Made by a program: the position numbers and the translations under genes
The notes under the pieces: model-generated
Seen by the model: only the letters and a program-made list of their open reading frames with translations
Told to the model about the DNA's origin: nothing
Databases searched by the model: none
Source of the DNA: Delphinus delphis
Lineage: Eukaryota > Chordata > Mammalia > Artiodactyla > Delphinidae
Direction: 5' to 3'
NCBI RefSeq assembly: GCF_949987515.2
Contig: NC_082694.2
Coordinates: 13,323,958-13,387,957, forward strand
DNA length: 64,000 nucleotides
Shown here: positions 22,250 through 35,999 of the stretch, piece after piece
Layout of the letters: every line of letters starts with the position of its first letter
Numbering within the stretch: position 1 is the first letter of the stretch

Positions 22250-25190
22250 TAGCTTTCTCTAACCTTTATTGTAGCCTCCTTCGATGGCACGAAACCATCT
22301 AAACCGTGATGAAGGAGGAAGGAGAAGCTGAGGTGCCTGCAGGTTCACTCCCACAACAAGGTGTCTGTGGAAAACAGCCTTGATGCAAGGAAAAGGGGAA
22401 AGAATAGGTAAGTCGGCAAGTGAGACTGGGTTCAAGCAAGGCTTTTGCTCTCATTCAATTCTCTTAACAGCCCAGGGAGTCCAGGGAGCAGTGGCCTCTC
22501 CTATCTCTCCTTCCAGATGCTCATTTAGACCCGACTACCATCGCCCTCTACCTCCTCTGGCCCCCTAATCTTTAAAATGTGAAGCACTTCCGGGACACCG
22601 CCCTTGATCAACCCCCCAAGGACCTACTTCTCCCTACAGCCAATTGGCTGTTCGATTATTGATTTCATTTTCCTTATTTTTTCCTTGTAAACATTCTTTA
22701 ATATTTAGTTGATGATTAAATTTTAGCATGACTATGTTTCATGATGACACAAACAGATGGTTCATTCAGGAAAAAATTCCATAAACCGTTTGGAACCTAA
22801 TACAACCATGACTATAATGAACTTTTATCGAGCACCTAACATGTGTTATACATGCTCTGTATGATCGCACCTAAATCTTATAAGGGCCCTAGCACTCAGA
22901 TAAAAGAACAGGGGCTTTGAGGCTGAGTAAATTGCTCTAAGGCCACATGTCTATAAGTCAGAGAGGGGATGTAGCCCAGGTTTTTGTGACTCCAAACCCA
23001 CGTTCTTAACAATTCTCCTACACTACTTCTTAATCAGTACGAATGTTTACTGTCTATCCTTCTAGACTTTTATTTTTCATCTATAGACTTCTTTTTAATT
23101 ACAAATATAGAATCAAGCATGAAAAATTAATTTTTTTGGTCACTAACTGTGTATCTTGCATTCCCTTCCATGTCACAAGGTAGGCTTCTATAAGATCGTT
23201 TTTAATTGTTGCATCACGTTCCACGGATTATGTAAACGTATGTAGAAAATTCTTTTCCTTTTTCATCCATTATAGGGGTTTTTAGTAAGGGGAGACCCAT
23301 CTTTGTTGGAGAATTCCTTGTTAGTCTTTCCAAGGGGGATGCGAGCCCCTAAATCATACCAATATGCCAAAACATGGTCATTAAACTGTGTTCTAAGGAA
23401 GGTCTGTCCTGTGTACTGTACCGGCCTTTGTTTTGGTGAGCTCTGAACTGGATAAAGAATGAAAATTTGGCAGGAGCGGGGGTGGAGAGATGAGAAAAAT
23501 GGGTTTCAGTGAGAAAGGACCAGAGTGGAGTCAGTGAAATTTTGATTGGAGGAAAGGAGTGGAGGATGGAAGGAGAGAAATGGGGGAAGAGGGGGAGAGC
23601 GAGGTGGGGGAGGGAAAGGGAGGAGGGGAGGGAAGAGCAGGGAAGGGGAAGCCAGCCAGTGGGTGCAAAGAAGGGACACTGGATGCTGGGGTGACTAAGC
23701 TGTTTCCTGGGGGTTACACTGTAAACCTTCTCCATGCCTTCTACAACTCTCCAGTACCTTCTACATTGCTAACTCATATTTGGGTCCAAGTGGACCCCTT
23801 TTGGCATCAAAGTTGAGGAAAGAGGACATGAACATCCTACAATCTTTGAAATGATTTCACATTGCTGGACACATGCATATACCCTATAAATTCAGCAGTG
23901 AGTGATTATTTCCTTGGAATATAGCCTTAGGAGAGGACTTTTTACATTAAGAAGTAGGCACAGGGAGAAGTTTTTAATATATGTGAAAATTGAAAAAAAA
24001 TTTATTTGGTAACATGTAGAAGCTTCTTTGATTTATTGTCTTAATGTTTCACTATTTTAGCCTGTTGTGACATCAGGATGAAAGAAGACTTTGAGATTGA
24101 TAGTAAGCTCCCCCAGCTGTGTGGGCTGGCATGTCACTTCCTTTCCAGATCAAAATGTCCTCTTGGTCACTTAGAGAGGATGGCCAGAGATGTAGGTAGA
24201 GTAGATGATAGTCCATAAGTGGAGAAAGGATGGAACAAGTGTGGTCCAGGTGATACTTCCTATGAGGAAAAGGCTGATGACAGGTGCTTCTGCACACACC
24301 TGTTCATAGGTAAATCGGGGTGAGCCGTCCTCCGAACCCCGCTTGCCAAGGTGTTGGGGTGACCTGATAGAATGGCACTATTTCATTCTGTGGGTATTTT
24401 GTGGTGTGATAACTCTAGGTACCAAATCACGAACAGTGGCAGGAACCATGCCCGGTACCGAGCGGGCTAAGTCACAGAGTTTGTGGCTCTGATCAGTTGT
24501 CTTAGAAACAGACCTGGGGTGCACAGTCTGTTCCTAACTCTGGGACTGTGTGTGCATTTGATTGTGCCCAGGAGTGGCTGTAGCCTGGGGACCCGCAGGG
24601 CCACTAGGCACAGAGGTAGTGCCGGGAACAGGGCAGGGATATGCTGGTCCTTGCTGAATGATTCTGACGATACGCTTGTATTCTATATAAAGCAGTACAT
24701 TTTCCCCTGAAGTCTTTTTTTAATTCGTCAGACCCTTACAACAACAACAGAAGTAAAAGGGGCAGGAACTACTCCCCCGTTTAACACATGAAGTACAGGT
24801 GGGGTCCAAGCTTGCCTGGGGACAGGATGGGCCAAAGACATTTTTCTCCTAATTCCAAGCTTGGCTCTCTCCATGCGGCCAACCCTGGAGGAGGTGAGAG
24901 GGGCCCTGTGCTCTCTAGAGCCAGCTGCTAATAATCTATATTTTCTTCCCAGCTCCATTTCTAAGACAGGGCCTTATCAACTGTGGGCTGAGACCTGTAG
25001 TAAGTCATAGAAATCAACTGCAAAACAAAAAGGATCAGAACCTAAACTAGCAGAATCCATTCGGCACGATAAGGGTTGAACCATTCACGCATTCTTGGTA
25101 AAGGGCTCCTTTTACTTACTTTTCAGCAGAGGTTTCTGCTCCCATATCTTAACAAGGAGCTGAAAACAGACTGGACAGAAGCAGTTGGGT
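22250..25190. other. No gene recognised; purine tract at 23.5-23.65 kb
   Basis: A MIR-like remnant lies near 22,860-23,030. 23,505-23,655 is almost all A and G on the plus strand ('gggggaagagggggagagc'), low complexity. Nothing else recognised. Confidence 0.5.
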
Positions 25191-25207
25191 TTTATAAGAC
25201 ACATCAA

Positions 25208-25766
25208 CATTTTCTTTCTTTTTTTTATACCAGTTTTTTTAAAAAATTGAAATATAGTTGATTTACAATGTTGTGTTGATTTCTGCTGTGCAGTAAAGTG
25301 ATTCAGTTATACATATATACATTCTTTTTTTAAAAATATTCTTTTCCATTATGGTTTATCATAGGATACTGAAAATAGTTCTCTGTGCTCTACAGTAGGA
25401 CCTTGTTGTTTATCCTTTCCATATATAATAGCTTGCATCTCCTAACCCCAACCTCCCACTCATCCTTCCCCCGACCCACTCCCCCTTGGCAACCACAAGT
25501 CTGTTCTCTATGTCTGTGAGTCTGTTTCTGTTTCATAGATAGGTTCATTGGTGTCATATTTTAGATTCCACATATAAGTGGTATCATATATTTGCCTTTC
25601 TCTTTCTGACTTACTTCACTTAGTATGATAATCTCTAGGTCCATCCACGTTGCTGAAAATGGCATTATTTCGTTCTTTTTTATGGCTGAGTAATATTCCA
25701 TTGTATATATGTACCACATCTTCCTTATCCATTCATCTGTCGCTGGACATTTAGGTTGTTTCCATG
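25208..25766 (-). mobile_element. 5'-truncated L1 with ORF2 C-terminus
   Basis: A reverse L1 3' end and the last part of ORF2. The minus frame 25,561-25,821 reads WIRKMWYIYTMEYYSAIKKN, the ORF2 C-terminal signature. The duplication 'taagacacatcaa' flanks it (25,195-25,207 and 25,767-25,779). Confidence 0.9.
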
Positions 25767-26960
25767 TAAGACACATCAATGTTTTAACATCACGTGGTGT
25801 GGAATTCAGCTGTCTAGGCAAGATTTAACATGCCAGCTCTTCCCTGTGAATTCAGGAATCACCCCAAATACCTGAATTTCAGTACTTTCAGAAAGGACTT
25901 GATATAAAGCTGTAACACAGAAGAGCCGAATCAGACTGCATGTTGGATCTGTTTCTTTTACTTTAACCTTTGCTTTCAGCTAATTTTGTTCACTAAAAGG
26001 ATACTGCCTATACATAATGGCCTGCCTCGGGGAAGCCTGCTCCTCTGCCTGAATGTTAAACCAAAGTGCCTTTGTTCAGGGAAACATCCGACCCAGTGCA
26101 CCTGTGGATGGCTGTAAGAAAGAAGAAATTAACACATCCCCTCCCCGGGGCTGGCCATTCCAGGTGATATTTACAAAACTTATAGCTTTTTTACTTTACT
26201 TCCTCATCTCCTCCCCCTCTCTGTTCTATAAGAGAAACTGGCATCCAAACCCTGATGAGATGGTTATTTTGAGACTTTAGTCTGCCCTGTTCTCCATCTG
26301 CTGGCTTCTCCGATTTATTGCCCGGTAGTGCAGCGAGCAGAGCGAGCTTGGCCTCAGTAACAAAGCCACGGTGACGTTTTATCACTGCAGCCCCATCACA
26401 AGGACACAGACTTTTGCAGCGCTTCTAAGAAGATCTTTGTTTTAGAACATTTATTGACTCATTGAATATTTCACCCCCCAACAGCTTGTCTTGAAGAACT
26501 TCTCTTCAGGGATCCCAATTATTGTATTAACTATGCACGCTTACATACTTTTATCAGTCTGTAATGAAAACTTTAACAATCTATTAGTAGTTATTATTTG
26601 AAAGGGGAACCTTTTTTTTTTTTCTCTGTTGGTCTCAAACACCGCAAACAGCTTTTGCACAGGCTGGTTAAAGGTATGGTGCTGCACTGTGAGAAGCATT
26701 TTGCTTTTAACAGTTAATGGCATCCTTTTGTGACTGCCTCCTCCGTGGCTCCCTCCCACACTGTTGTAGCCAAGCTTATAAAATACACTGTTTCTTGTTT
26801 TGCATTTGTGGAAACTAAAGGAAGGTCCGTCTCACAAGGCATCCATGTGGTTTGTTTCCTGCTGTTGCTGCCTGTGATGACTTTCCATGCAAACAAGCTA
26901 TTTAAACTAAGCAAGATAATTATTTGGAACATGAATATAAATATAGATAATTACTATGTT

Positions 26961-27344
26961 TGTTAAAAAACAAGACAAAAGGCCCAAAATGGAGTCGATT
27001 ATGCTAAGCCTGTGTCAACAAACTGAGGTTTCACTTAATCAGTGTTCCCAGATCTCCCAGAAATGGAATCTTAACCCAGTCAATCAGGGATCAACTGGCC
27101 AACACTAGTTAGGTCATCTGCCTGGTGGACCTGTGTCATCCCCTAAAGGAAAGTAACTTTGTAACAACAAACCGGACTTTTTACTTCCTTGTTCCCCGGC
27201 CCTTCTGCCTATATAAGTCTTATTTTGTACAGCTCCTCAGTGCTCCTTTCTGTCAGCTAGATTGGATGCTGCCCAATTCGGATGGATATTTTTGCTCAGA
27301 TAAACTCTTAAAATTGTTAATAAGGCCCAGTTTATCTTTTAACA
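26961..27344 (+). mobile_element. Solo LTR of an endogenous retrovirus (ERV1-like)
   Basis: The element starts TGTTAAAA and ends TTTTAACA, an exact 8-base inverted terminal repeat with TG..CA ends. The 4-base duplication tgtt lies directly on both sides (26,957-26,960 and 27,345-27,348), as in gammaretrovirus-like integrations. A TATA box ('ctatataagt', about 27,210) and a downstream 'cagataaactc' polyadenylation-like site sit where U3/R are expected. No gag, pol or env sequence adjoins it, so the provirus was removed by LTR recombination. Family name not assigned. Confidence 0.82.
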
Positions 27345-27349
27345 TGTTA

Positions 27350-29430
27350 AAGAGTTTATGACAAAGTATTTTTCCCCACAACTGTGTATGATTTGTGAAT
27401 CTCATAACTTTCTAGGTTGAACTAAAATGTTATGCACTCTGCTACCCAGAAAATAAATAACACATGAAAATTAAATGTTTCATTTTAAGGAGACTGTAGG
27501 CCTTTATGACTTTACAGCCTCAGATTTTCATTTTTTTTGGTTAGCTATATTTTAAAAATGTCTCAAAATAAGTTGCATTGAAAAAATTTTTTAAAATTAA
27601 GCACACAGCAAGAAAATAAGGTACAGAAAATTCCACGCATCCAATAACTAAAATTGTGAATATTTCACAAAATAAATGCTTTAGTCACATAAAAACAGTT
27701 TAAAAAACTCTTGCTTTACTGGTACAAAGACCAAAACTCCACTTCAATTAATTAACTAAATTTAATTGTGTTAAACTATTTAATTTTGAATTTATCACTG
27801 TGAAATATCAGCAATCAGATTTGGACAGATTAATATTAAAACTCGATAATAAATATACGCGTATGTGTGTTCTAGGTTGCAAAGTAAAATGTATTTCAAA
27901 CCGTGGTTTGCATTAAAAAAAAAAAAAAAGTTTGACAAGCGCATTTCTCGGGTTGGACAACTGTCCTGCCTGCAGGCACCACGCCGAGCTCAGAGCTCTC
28001 GCAACCCCACGCCCGGGGTGGCCTCCGAAAGTGCTTTCGACGTTGTTCGGTGTCATGGCGCCCTCTGCTGGTCAGAGGAGGCACAGTTCTGATACTAGCT
28101 CAGCCAGGGTCCCTGGAAGCCCTGAAGGTGTTTTAGGGGGACCACAAGGACGGATTTCGGGTTCGCTGGCAGCCAGGCCCTCTCTGTAGCAGCTTCCAAG
28201 AGAGGGTAGTGGCTGAGGATGCTCTATAAGGGGTTTGTGCTGAACCAAACCTTTGCATTCATGAAGGTAAAGTGAGCGAGGAGGTGCGCAGAGTCAGTTT
28301 ATTAGAGGGTCTTGGGATTTCACTACAGTCTGGATTTGCTGGATAGAGAGCACGGAGGGTTTTACTCAGGGGAGTGCTGTGATCGGCACTGCATTGCAAG
28401 GAATTTCTTGGCCAGAGTGAGTGGGCAGCCTGCAGCAGGGGTGCCTTGAGGTGGGCGGGCAGTTATGGGCTGGGTCAGGAAACCCAGTGGTAAGTGTTAC
28501 CACCGAGCCTCAGGTGGCCGTGCCTCGTATCACTACATGCTCCGTGCCTGTGAAACTGACCTTGTGGGCTACTTCAGAGGTCTCTTGTCCTCTCTCTCCC
28601 GGTTGGGCTCAGGCACTGGGAGGTCAGAGGGAGGGGGAAGAGTTTGGTTAGCGCACGACCGCCTCCCACCCTGTTCCCCCCCCACACCCCGCCCCGGCCC
28701 CCCTGCCGAACTCCTGGGGCCAATTGTCAATGGCTACGTTCCAATAAGTAAGATCACAGCTTCGGCTCTCTCTGTGTCGGGTCACGCCAGGTCCCCTTGC
28801 CCTTTTTCCTCTGGAAAGCGTAGTAGATTCCAGCTGTCGGCAGCTTCACCATCTTCTGCTGTTTCCTCGGGACCTGCCTGCACTTTTGTAAATACCCCTT
28901 TGATTGCATTCTCCCCAGTTGCATCTTTTGAGTGTAAGCTCTATCCCTTGCTAGGACCTGACCTGCGCTAGTGTTTGAACTTTACTGTCCAGGTAGTAGG
29001 GAATCATTGAAGGTTTTAGGGAGGAAGTGGCAAGAACAGATGTGTATTTTGGAAAAATCTGACCAAAGAGAGCAGGACAGCTTGAATCAGTGAGGGTCTG
29101 GGGCCGCAGACCATTAACAGACAGCAGTGAGAACCCAGGTGATAAACTGAGACCCCGAGGCCCGCAGTGTTGGATCAGGGAATGGGAGAGGGAAGTCAAG
29201 CCATTAGATGAGCATGTGAGTTGCACATATTACTAGGTAATTCACTCTAAAAAGCTGGAAATGTAATGTTTTGTTTTTTCAGGGTTGCAAAATGAGTGTG
29301 TCAAAAGTGTCACACCAAAATGTTCTGCTTTGCCCTGTCTCCCAGCCCCTGGCCCTTCCACGTGAGCTGGGTAAGTGGCTGCCCCTTCATGATGCTGTAC
29401 CTGGGCCTCTACTGGCAGTACAGCTGCATC
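27350..29430. other. No gene recognised; small GC-rich island near 28 kb
   Basis: 27,945-28,180 and 28,440-28,720 are GC-rich with several CpGs, contrasting with AT-rich flanks at 27,480-27,860. The frames 28,465-28,971 and 27,932-28,189 are not recognised. No splice-supported exon. Confidence 0.4.
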
Positions 29431-29437
29431 CTTAGAC

Positions 29438-29850
29438 AATCATACGAAGTGAAGTAAGTCAGCCAGAGAAAGGCAAATATCATATTATATCATTCATATG
29501 TGGAATCTAATTTTTAGAAAATAATATAAATGAACTTATTTACAAAACAGAAACAGACTCACAGATTTCGAAAACAAACTTATGGTTACCAAAGGGGAAA
29601 CATGGGGGGTGGGAAAAATTAGGAGCTTGGGATTAACATACACACACTACTACATATAAAATAGATAACAAACAACGACCTGCTGTATAGCACAGGGAAC
29701 TCTGTTCAATATTCTGTAATAACCTATATGGGAAAAGAATCTGAAAAAGAATGAATATATGTATATGTATAACTGAATCACTTTGCTGTACACCTGAAAC
29801 TAACACAACATTGTAAGTCAAATATACTCCAATTAAAAAAAATACAGTGT
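29438..29850 (+). mobile_element. 5'-truncated L1, 3' end
   Basis: 'gaagtaagtcagccagagaa' through 'tgctgtatagcacagggaac' to 'actccaattaaaaaaaat'. Confidence 0.85.
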
Positions 29851-29949
29851 AAACTACACATGTGAGCCATGTATGGAATTTAAAATTTTCTAGTGGCCAT
29901 ATTAACAAAAGTGAAAAGAAATAGGTTAAACTCAAAATATACAAAGATC

Positions 29950-30990
29950 TCTGATAATTCAATAATATGAAAACAACCCATTAAAAATGGGCAAAACATC
30001 TGAACAGACAACTCACCAAAGAAGATATGCAGATGGCATATAATGTGAAAAGATGCTCCACATCATATGTCATTAGGGAATTGTAGATTGAAACAAGGAG
30101 ATACCATTACACACCTATTAGAATGGCCAAAATCAGGAACACACAATACCAAATGCTGTTGAGGAAGGGGAGCAATGGGAAATTTCTGCCATTGCTGGTA
30201 GGAATGCAAAATGGTACAGCCACTTTGGAAGACATCCTGGCAGTTTTTGTTTGTTTGTTTGTTTACAAAGCTAAACATAGTCTTACCATATCATCCAGAA
30301 ATTGCACTGTACACAAAAACATGCACATGAATGTTTAGAGTAGCTTTAGTTCATCATTGCTAAAACCTGGAAGCAATTAAGATGTCTTTCAATAGGCTAA
30401 TGGACAGAAAAACTGTGGTATATCAATACAAAAGAATATCCTTCAGCCAAAAAAAAAAAAAAAGGAGCTATCAAGCTGTAAGATGCGGAACCTTAAATGC
30501 ATACTGCAAAATAAGGGAAGCTAGTCTGAAATGCTATGTATACTGTATGATTCCAACTATATTACATTCTGGAATGTGGCAAAACTATACAGACAGTGAA
30601 AAGATCAGAGGTGTCTGGGGTTAGGAGAGGGAGAAGGGATGAACAGGTGGAGCACAGGGGATTTTTTGGGCAGTGAAACTATCGTTTATGATACTGTAAT
30701 GGCAGATACATGATGTTATGTGTTTGTCAAAACTCAGAATTGTGTAGCACAGAGTAAAGCCTAATGTAAACTATGTACTTCAATGTTATATATGGTTATA
30801 TATGTAATATGGGTTCATCAATTATAACAAATGTAGCACTAATGCAAGACCTTAATAATAAGGAACTTCTGTAGGCTGTGTGTGTATAAGGGGGTGCTTG
30901 TGGGGAGGGGTATATGAGAACTCCCCGTACTTCCTGCTCTGTTTTCCTATAAACCTGAAACTGCTCTAAATGAAAGTCTATTAATTAAAG
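29950..30990 (+). mobile_element. Older L1 (L1M-type) 3' portion
   Basis: 'aaacaacccattaaaaatgg', 'accattacacacctattaga' and 'atgtctttcaataggctaat' follow the end of ORF2 and a long older-type 3' UTR. About 1 kb, with many small changes and an A-run at 30,450-30,464. Confidence 0.7.
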
Positions 30991-31107
30991 AAAACAGAAA
31001 TAGGTGAAAGTAATTTAAAAATATATATTCTTTAGCCATGTTATTTCACTATAATAGATGACTTGGTAGAAACGTTATTATCTTCTGACCTTTCTTTAAG
31101 CAAACAT

Positions 31108-31188
31108 TCTTTTTTTTTTTAATAGAAGTATAGGTGATTTACAATGTTGTGTTAGTTTCGGTTGTAGAGCAAAGTGATTCAGTTAAAC

Positions 31189-31241
<53 letters not shown>

Positions 31242-31446
31242 TCTTTTTGTATTCTTTTCCTTATAGGCTATTACAAGATACTGAATATAGTTCCCGGTGC
31301 TATACAGTAGGTCCTAGTTGTTTATCTATTTTATATATAGTAGTGTGTATCTGTTGATCCCAAACTCCTAATTTATCCCTCCCCCTTTCTCCTTTGGTAA
31401 CCATAAGTTTGTTTTCAGTATCTGTGAGTCTGTATCTGTTTTAAAG
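31108..31446 (-). mobile_element. L1 3' end containing an expanded (AT)n
   Basis: T-run, 'aatagaagtataggtgattt', then an (AT) run of about 53 bases (31,189-31,241), then 'ttataggctattacaagata'. The imperfect duplication taagcaaa..t on both sides suggests one insertion. Confidence 0.75.
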
Positions 31447-31510
31447 CAAATGTCCTTTAACTTTATTTTTTAATTTTTATTTATTTTTTGTTTTTGTTTG
31501 TTTGTTTTTC

Positions 31511-31697
31511 AAACTCTTTTTACTGTGATGCAATGGAAGAAATACATTTTGCAGTACAGCCTAGCACATGCACAGACATACAAACAACAAATGAAATAAA
31601 ATCTCAGGGAACAATACTTATCCCTATTATGAATGATGTGCTCAGTTTTATTCTTTCCTTTCTGCTAAAGTCAATTGCATTTTTTTTAGTTGAGTGA
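31511..31697 (-). other. Non-L1 segment carried 3' of the L1 (probable transduced DNA)
   Basis: About 190 bases between the L1's own A-rich end and the final A-tail. It is inside the L1 target-site duplication but does not resemble L1, SINE or other repeats I know. It should mark the flank of the source locus. Confidence 0.6.
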
Positions 31698-32099
31698 TTA
31701 TTTATTTATTAACATCTTTATTGGAGTATAATTGCTTTATAATTGTGTGTTAGTTTCTGCTTTATAACAAAGTGAGTCAGCTATACATATACATATATCC
31801 CCATATCTCCTCCCTCTTACGTCTCCCTCCCACCCTCCTTATCCCAGCCCTCTAGGTGGTCACAAAGCACTGAGCTGATCTCCCTGTGCTATGCGGCTGC
31901 TTCCCACTAGCTATCTATTTTACATTTGGTAGTGTATATATGTCCATGCCACTTTCTCACTTCATCCCAGCTTACCCTTCCCACTCTCCGTGTCCCCACT
32001 CCCCAATGTCCCTGTGTCCATTCTCTACGTCTGTGTCTTTATTCCTGTCCTGCCTCTAGGCTCTTCAGAACCATTTTTTGTTTTTTAGATTCCATATAT

Positions 32100-35000
32100 A
32101 TGTGTTAGCATACATTATTGTTTTTCTCTTTCTGACTTACTTCACTCAGTATGAAAGACTCTAGGTCCATCCACCTCACTACAAATAACTCAATTTCGTT
32201 TCTTTTTATGGCTGAGTAATATTCCATTGTATATATGTGCCACATCTTCTTTATCCATTCATCTGTCGATGGACACTTAGGTTACTTCCATGTCCTGGCT
32301 ATTGTAAATAGAGCTGCAATGAGCATTGTGGTACATGACTCTATTTTGAATTATGGTTTTCTCAGGGTATATGCCTAGTAGTGGGATTGCTAGGTCATAT
32401 GGTAGTTCTATTTTTAGTTTTTTAAGGAACCTCCATACTGTTCTCCATAGTGGCTGTATCAATTTACATGTGTTTGTTGGCAATCTGTATATCTTCTTTG
32501 GAGAAATGTCTGTTTAGGTCTTCTGCCCATTTTTGGATGGGGTTGTTTTTTGATATAGAGCTGCATGAGCTGCTTGTAAATTTTGGAGATTAATCCTTTG
32601 TCAGTTGCTTCATTTGCAAATATTTTCTCCCATTCTGAGGGTTGTCTTTTCATCTTGTTTATGTTTTCCTTTGCTGTGCAAAAGCTTTTAAGTTTCATTA
32701 GGTCTCATTTGTTTATTTTTGTTTTTATTTCCATTTCTCTAGGAGGTGGGTCAAAAAGGATCTTGCTGTGATTTATGTCATAGAGTGTTCTGCCTATGTT
32801 TTCCTCTAAGAGTTTTATAGTGTCTGGCCTTACATTTAGGTCTTTAATCCATTTTGAGGTTTTTTTTGTGTGTATGGTGTTAGGGAGTGTTCTAATTTCA
32901 TTCTTTTCCATGTAGCTGTCCAGTGTTCCCAGCACCACTTATTGAAGAGGCTGTCTTTTTTCCATTGTATATTCTTGTCTCCTTTATCAAAATATAAGGT
33001 GACCATATGTGCTTGGGTTTGTCTCTGGGCTTTCCATCCTGTTCCATTGATCTATATTTCTGTTTTTGTGCCAGTACAATACTGTCTTGATTACTGTAGT
33101 TTTGTAGTATAGTCTGAAATCAGGGAGCCTGATTCTTCCAGCTCTGTTTTTCTTTCTCAAGATTGCTTTGGCTGTTCGGGGTCTTTTGTGTCTCCATACA
33201 AATTGTGAAATTTTTTGTTCTAGTTCTGTGAAAAATGCCATTGGTAGGTTTTTTTTTTTTCAGTACGTGGGCCTTTCACTGTTGTGGCCTCTCCCGCTGC
33301 AGAGCACAGGCTCCGGATGCACAGGCTCAGCGGCCATGGCTCACGGGCCTAGCCACTCTGCAGCATGTGGGATCTTCCCAGACCGGGGCACGAACCCATG
33401 TCCCCTGCATTGGCAGGCGGACTCTCAACCACTGTGCCACCAGGGAAGCCCTGCCATTGGTAGTTTGATAGGGATTGCATTGAATCTGTAGATTGCTTTG
33501 GGTAGTATAGTCATTTTCACAATGTTGACTCTTCCAATCCAAGAATATTGTATATCTCTGCATCTGTTTGTATCACCTTTAAAATCTTTCATCACTGTCT
33601 TATAGTTTTCTGCATACAGATCTTTTGTCTCCTTAGGTAGGTTTATTCCTAGGTATTTTATTCTTTTTGCTGCACTGGTAAATGGGAGTGTTTCCTTAAT
33701 TTCTCTTTGAGATTTTTCATCATCTGAATATAGGAATGCAAGAGATTTCTGTGCATTAATTTTGTATCCTTCTACTTTACCAAATTCATTGATTAGCTCT
33801 AGTAGTTTTCTGGTAGCATCTTTACAAGTCTCTATGTATAGCATCATGTCATCTGCAAACAGTGACAGCTTTGCTACTTCTTTTCTGATTTGGATTCCTT
33901 TTATTTCTTTTTCTTCCCTGATTGCTGTGGCTAAAATTTCCAAAACTATGTTGAATAATAGTGGTGAGAGTGGACAACCTTGTCTTGTTCCTGATATTAG
34001 AGGAAATGGCTTCAGTTTTTAACCATTGAGAGCAATGTTGGCTGTGGGTTTGTCATATATGACCTTCATTATGTTGAGGTAAGTTCCCTCTATGCCTAAT
34101 TTCCGGAGGGTTTTTATCATAAATGGGTGATGAATTTTGTTGAAAGCTTTTTCTGTATCTATTGAGATAATCATGTGGTTTTTCTCCTTCAATTTGTTGA
34201 TATGGTTTATCACATTGATTGATTTGTGTATATTGAAGAATCCTTGCATTCCTGGGATAAATCCCACTTGATCATGGTGTATGATCCTTTTAATGTGTTG
34301 TTGGATTCTGTTTGCTAGTATTTTGTTGAGGATTTTTACATCTATGTTCATCAGTGATATTAGCCTGTAGTTTTCTTTCTTTGTGACCTCTTTGTCTGAT
34401 TTTGGTATCAGGGTGATGGTGGCCTCATAGAATGAGCTTGGAAGTGTTCCTCCCTCTACTATATTTTGGAAGAGTTTGAGAAGGATAGGTGTTAGCTCTT
34501 CTCTAAATGTTTGACAGAATTCGCCTGTAAAGCCATCTGGTCCTGGGCTTTTGTTTGTTGCAAGATTTTTAATCACAGTCTCAATTTCAGTGCTTGTGAT
34601 TGGTCTGTTTATATTTTCTATTTCTTTCTGGTTCAGTCTTGGAAGGTTGTGCTTTTCTAAGAATTTGTCTATTTCTTCCAGGTTGTCCATTTTATTGGCA
34701 TATAGTTGTTTGTAGTAATTTCTCATGATCCTTTGTATTTCTGCAGCGTCAGTTGTTACTTCTTTTGCATTTCCAATTCTATTGATTTGAGTCTTCTCCC
34801 TTTTTTTCTTAATGAGTCTGGCTAATGGTTTATCAATTTTGTTTATCTTCTCAGCGAACCAGCTTTTATTGATCTTTGCTATTGTTTCCTTCATTTCTTT
34901 TTCATTTATTTCTGCTCTGATCTTTATGATTTCTTTCCTTCTGCTAACTTTGGGGGTTTTTTGTTCTTCTTTCTCTAATTGCTTTAGGAATAAGGTTAGG

Positions 35001-35937
35001 TTGTTTATGTGAGATGTTTCTCGTTTCTTGAGGTAGAATTTTATTGCTATAAACCTCCCTCTCAGAACTGCTTTTGCTTCATCTCTTAGGTTTTGGGTCA
35101 TTGTGTTGTCATTTGTTTCTAGGTATTTTTTGATTTCCTCTTTGATTTCTTCAGTGATCTCTTGGTTATTTAGTAGCATATTGTTTAATCTCCATGTATT
35201 TGTATTTTTTACAGATTTTTTTCTGTAATTGATATCTAGTCTCATAGCATTGTGGTCAGAAAAGATACTTGATATGATTTCAATTTTCTTAAATTTACCA
35301 AGGCTTGATTTGTGACCTAAGATATGATCTATCCTGGAGAATGTTCCATGAGCACTTGAGAAGAAAGTGTATTCTGTTGCTTTTGGATGGAATGTCCTAT
35401 AAATATCAATTAAGTCCATCTTGTTTAATGTATCATTTAAAGCTTGTGTTTCCTCATTTATTTTCATTTTGGATGATCTGTCCATTGGTGAAAGTGGGGT
35501 GTTAAAGTCCCCTACTATGATTTTGTTACTGTCAATTTCCTCTTTTATGGCTGTTAGCATTTGCCTATGTATTGAGGTGCTTCTATGTTGGGTGCATAAA
35601 TATTTACAACTGTTATATCTTCTTCTTGGATTGATCCCTTGATCATTATGTAGTGTCCTTATCTGTCTCTTGTAATAGTCTTTGTTTTAAAGTCTATTTT
35701 GTCTGATGTGAGAATTGCTACTCCAGCTTTCTTTTGGTTTCCATTTGCATGGAATATCTTTTTCCAACCCCTCACTTTCAGTCTGTATGTGTCCCTAGGT
35801 CTGAAGTGGGTCTCTTGTAGACAGCATATATATGGGTCTTATTTTTGTATCCATTCAGCCAGTCTATGTCTTTTGGTGGGAGCATTTAGTCCATTTACAT
35901 TTAAGGTAATTATTGATATGTATGTTCCTATTCCCAT
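32100..35937 (-). pseudogene. L1 ORF2 (endonuclease/reverse transcriptase), disrupted
   Basis: The start is MGIGTYISIITLNVNGLNAP at 35,937. Landmarks are [14 protein letters not shown] and [10 protein letters not shown] (endonuclease), [33 protein letters not shown] and the catalytic FADDMMLY (about 33,860) of the reverse transcriptase, then the C-terminal region. A GAA-to-TAA-type stop at 34,019-34,021 follows ANIALNG. There is also a break upstream of 35,560, further stops in the C-terminal part, and a 204-base SINE at 33,248-33,451. It cannot make an active enzyme. Confidence 0.88.
33248..33451 (-). mobile_element. CHR-type SINE inserted in the L1 ORF2
   Basis: Poly-T, 'cagtacgtgggcctttcact' through 'gccaccagggaagccc'. 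The duplication 'tgccattggtag' (33,236-33,247 and 33,452-33,463) is made of L1 sequence, so the SINE came after the L1. Confidence 0.93.
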
Positions 35938-35999
35938 TTTCTTAATTGTTTTGGGTTTGTTATTGTAGGTCTTTTCCTTCTCTTGTGTTTCCTGCCTAG

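Noticed and set aside
28465..28971. 168-codon plus-strand frame in the GC-rich patch
   Set aside because: No family resemblance, no Kozak or splice support, and composition explains the openness.
34019..35560. Longest open frame in the window (513 codons, minus)
   Set aside because: It is part of the L1 ORF2 (endonuclease and reverse transcriptase motifs), ending at an internal stop, not a host gene.
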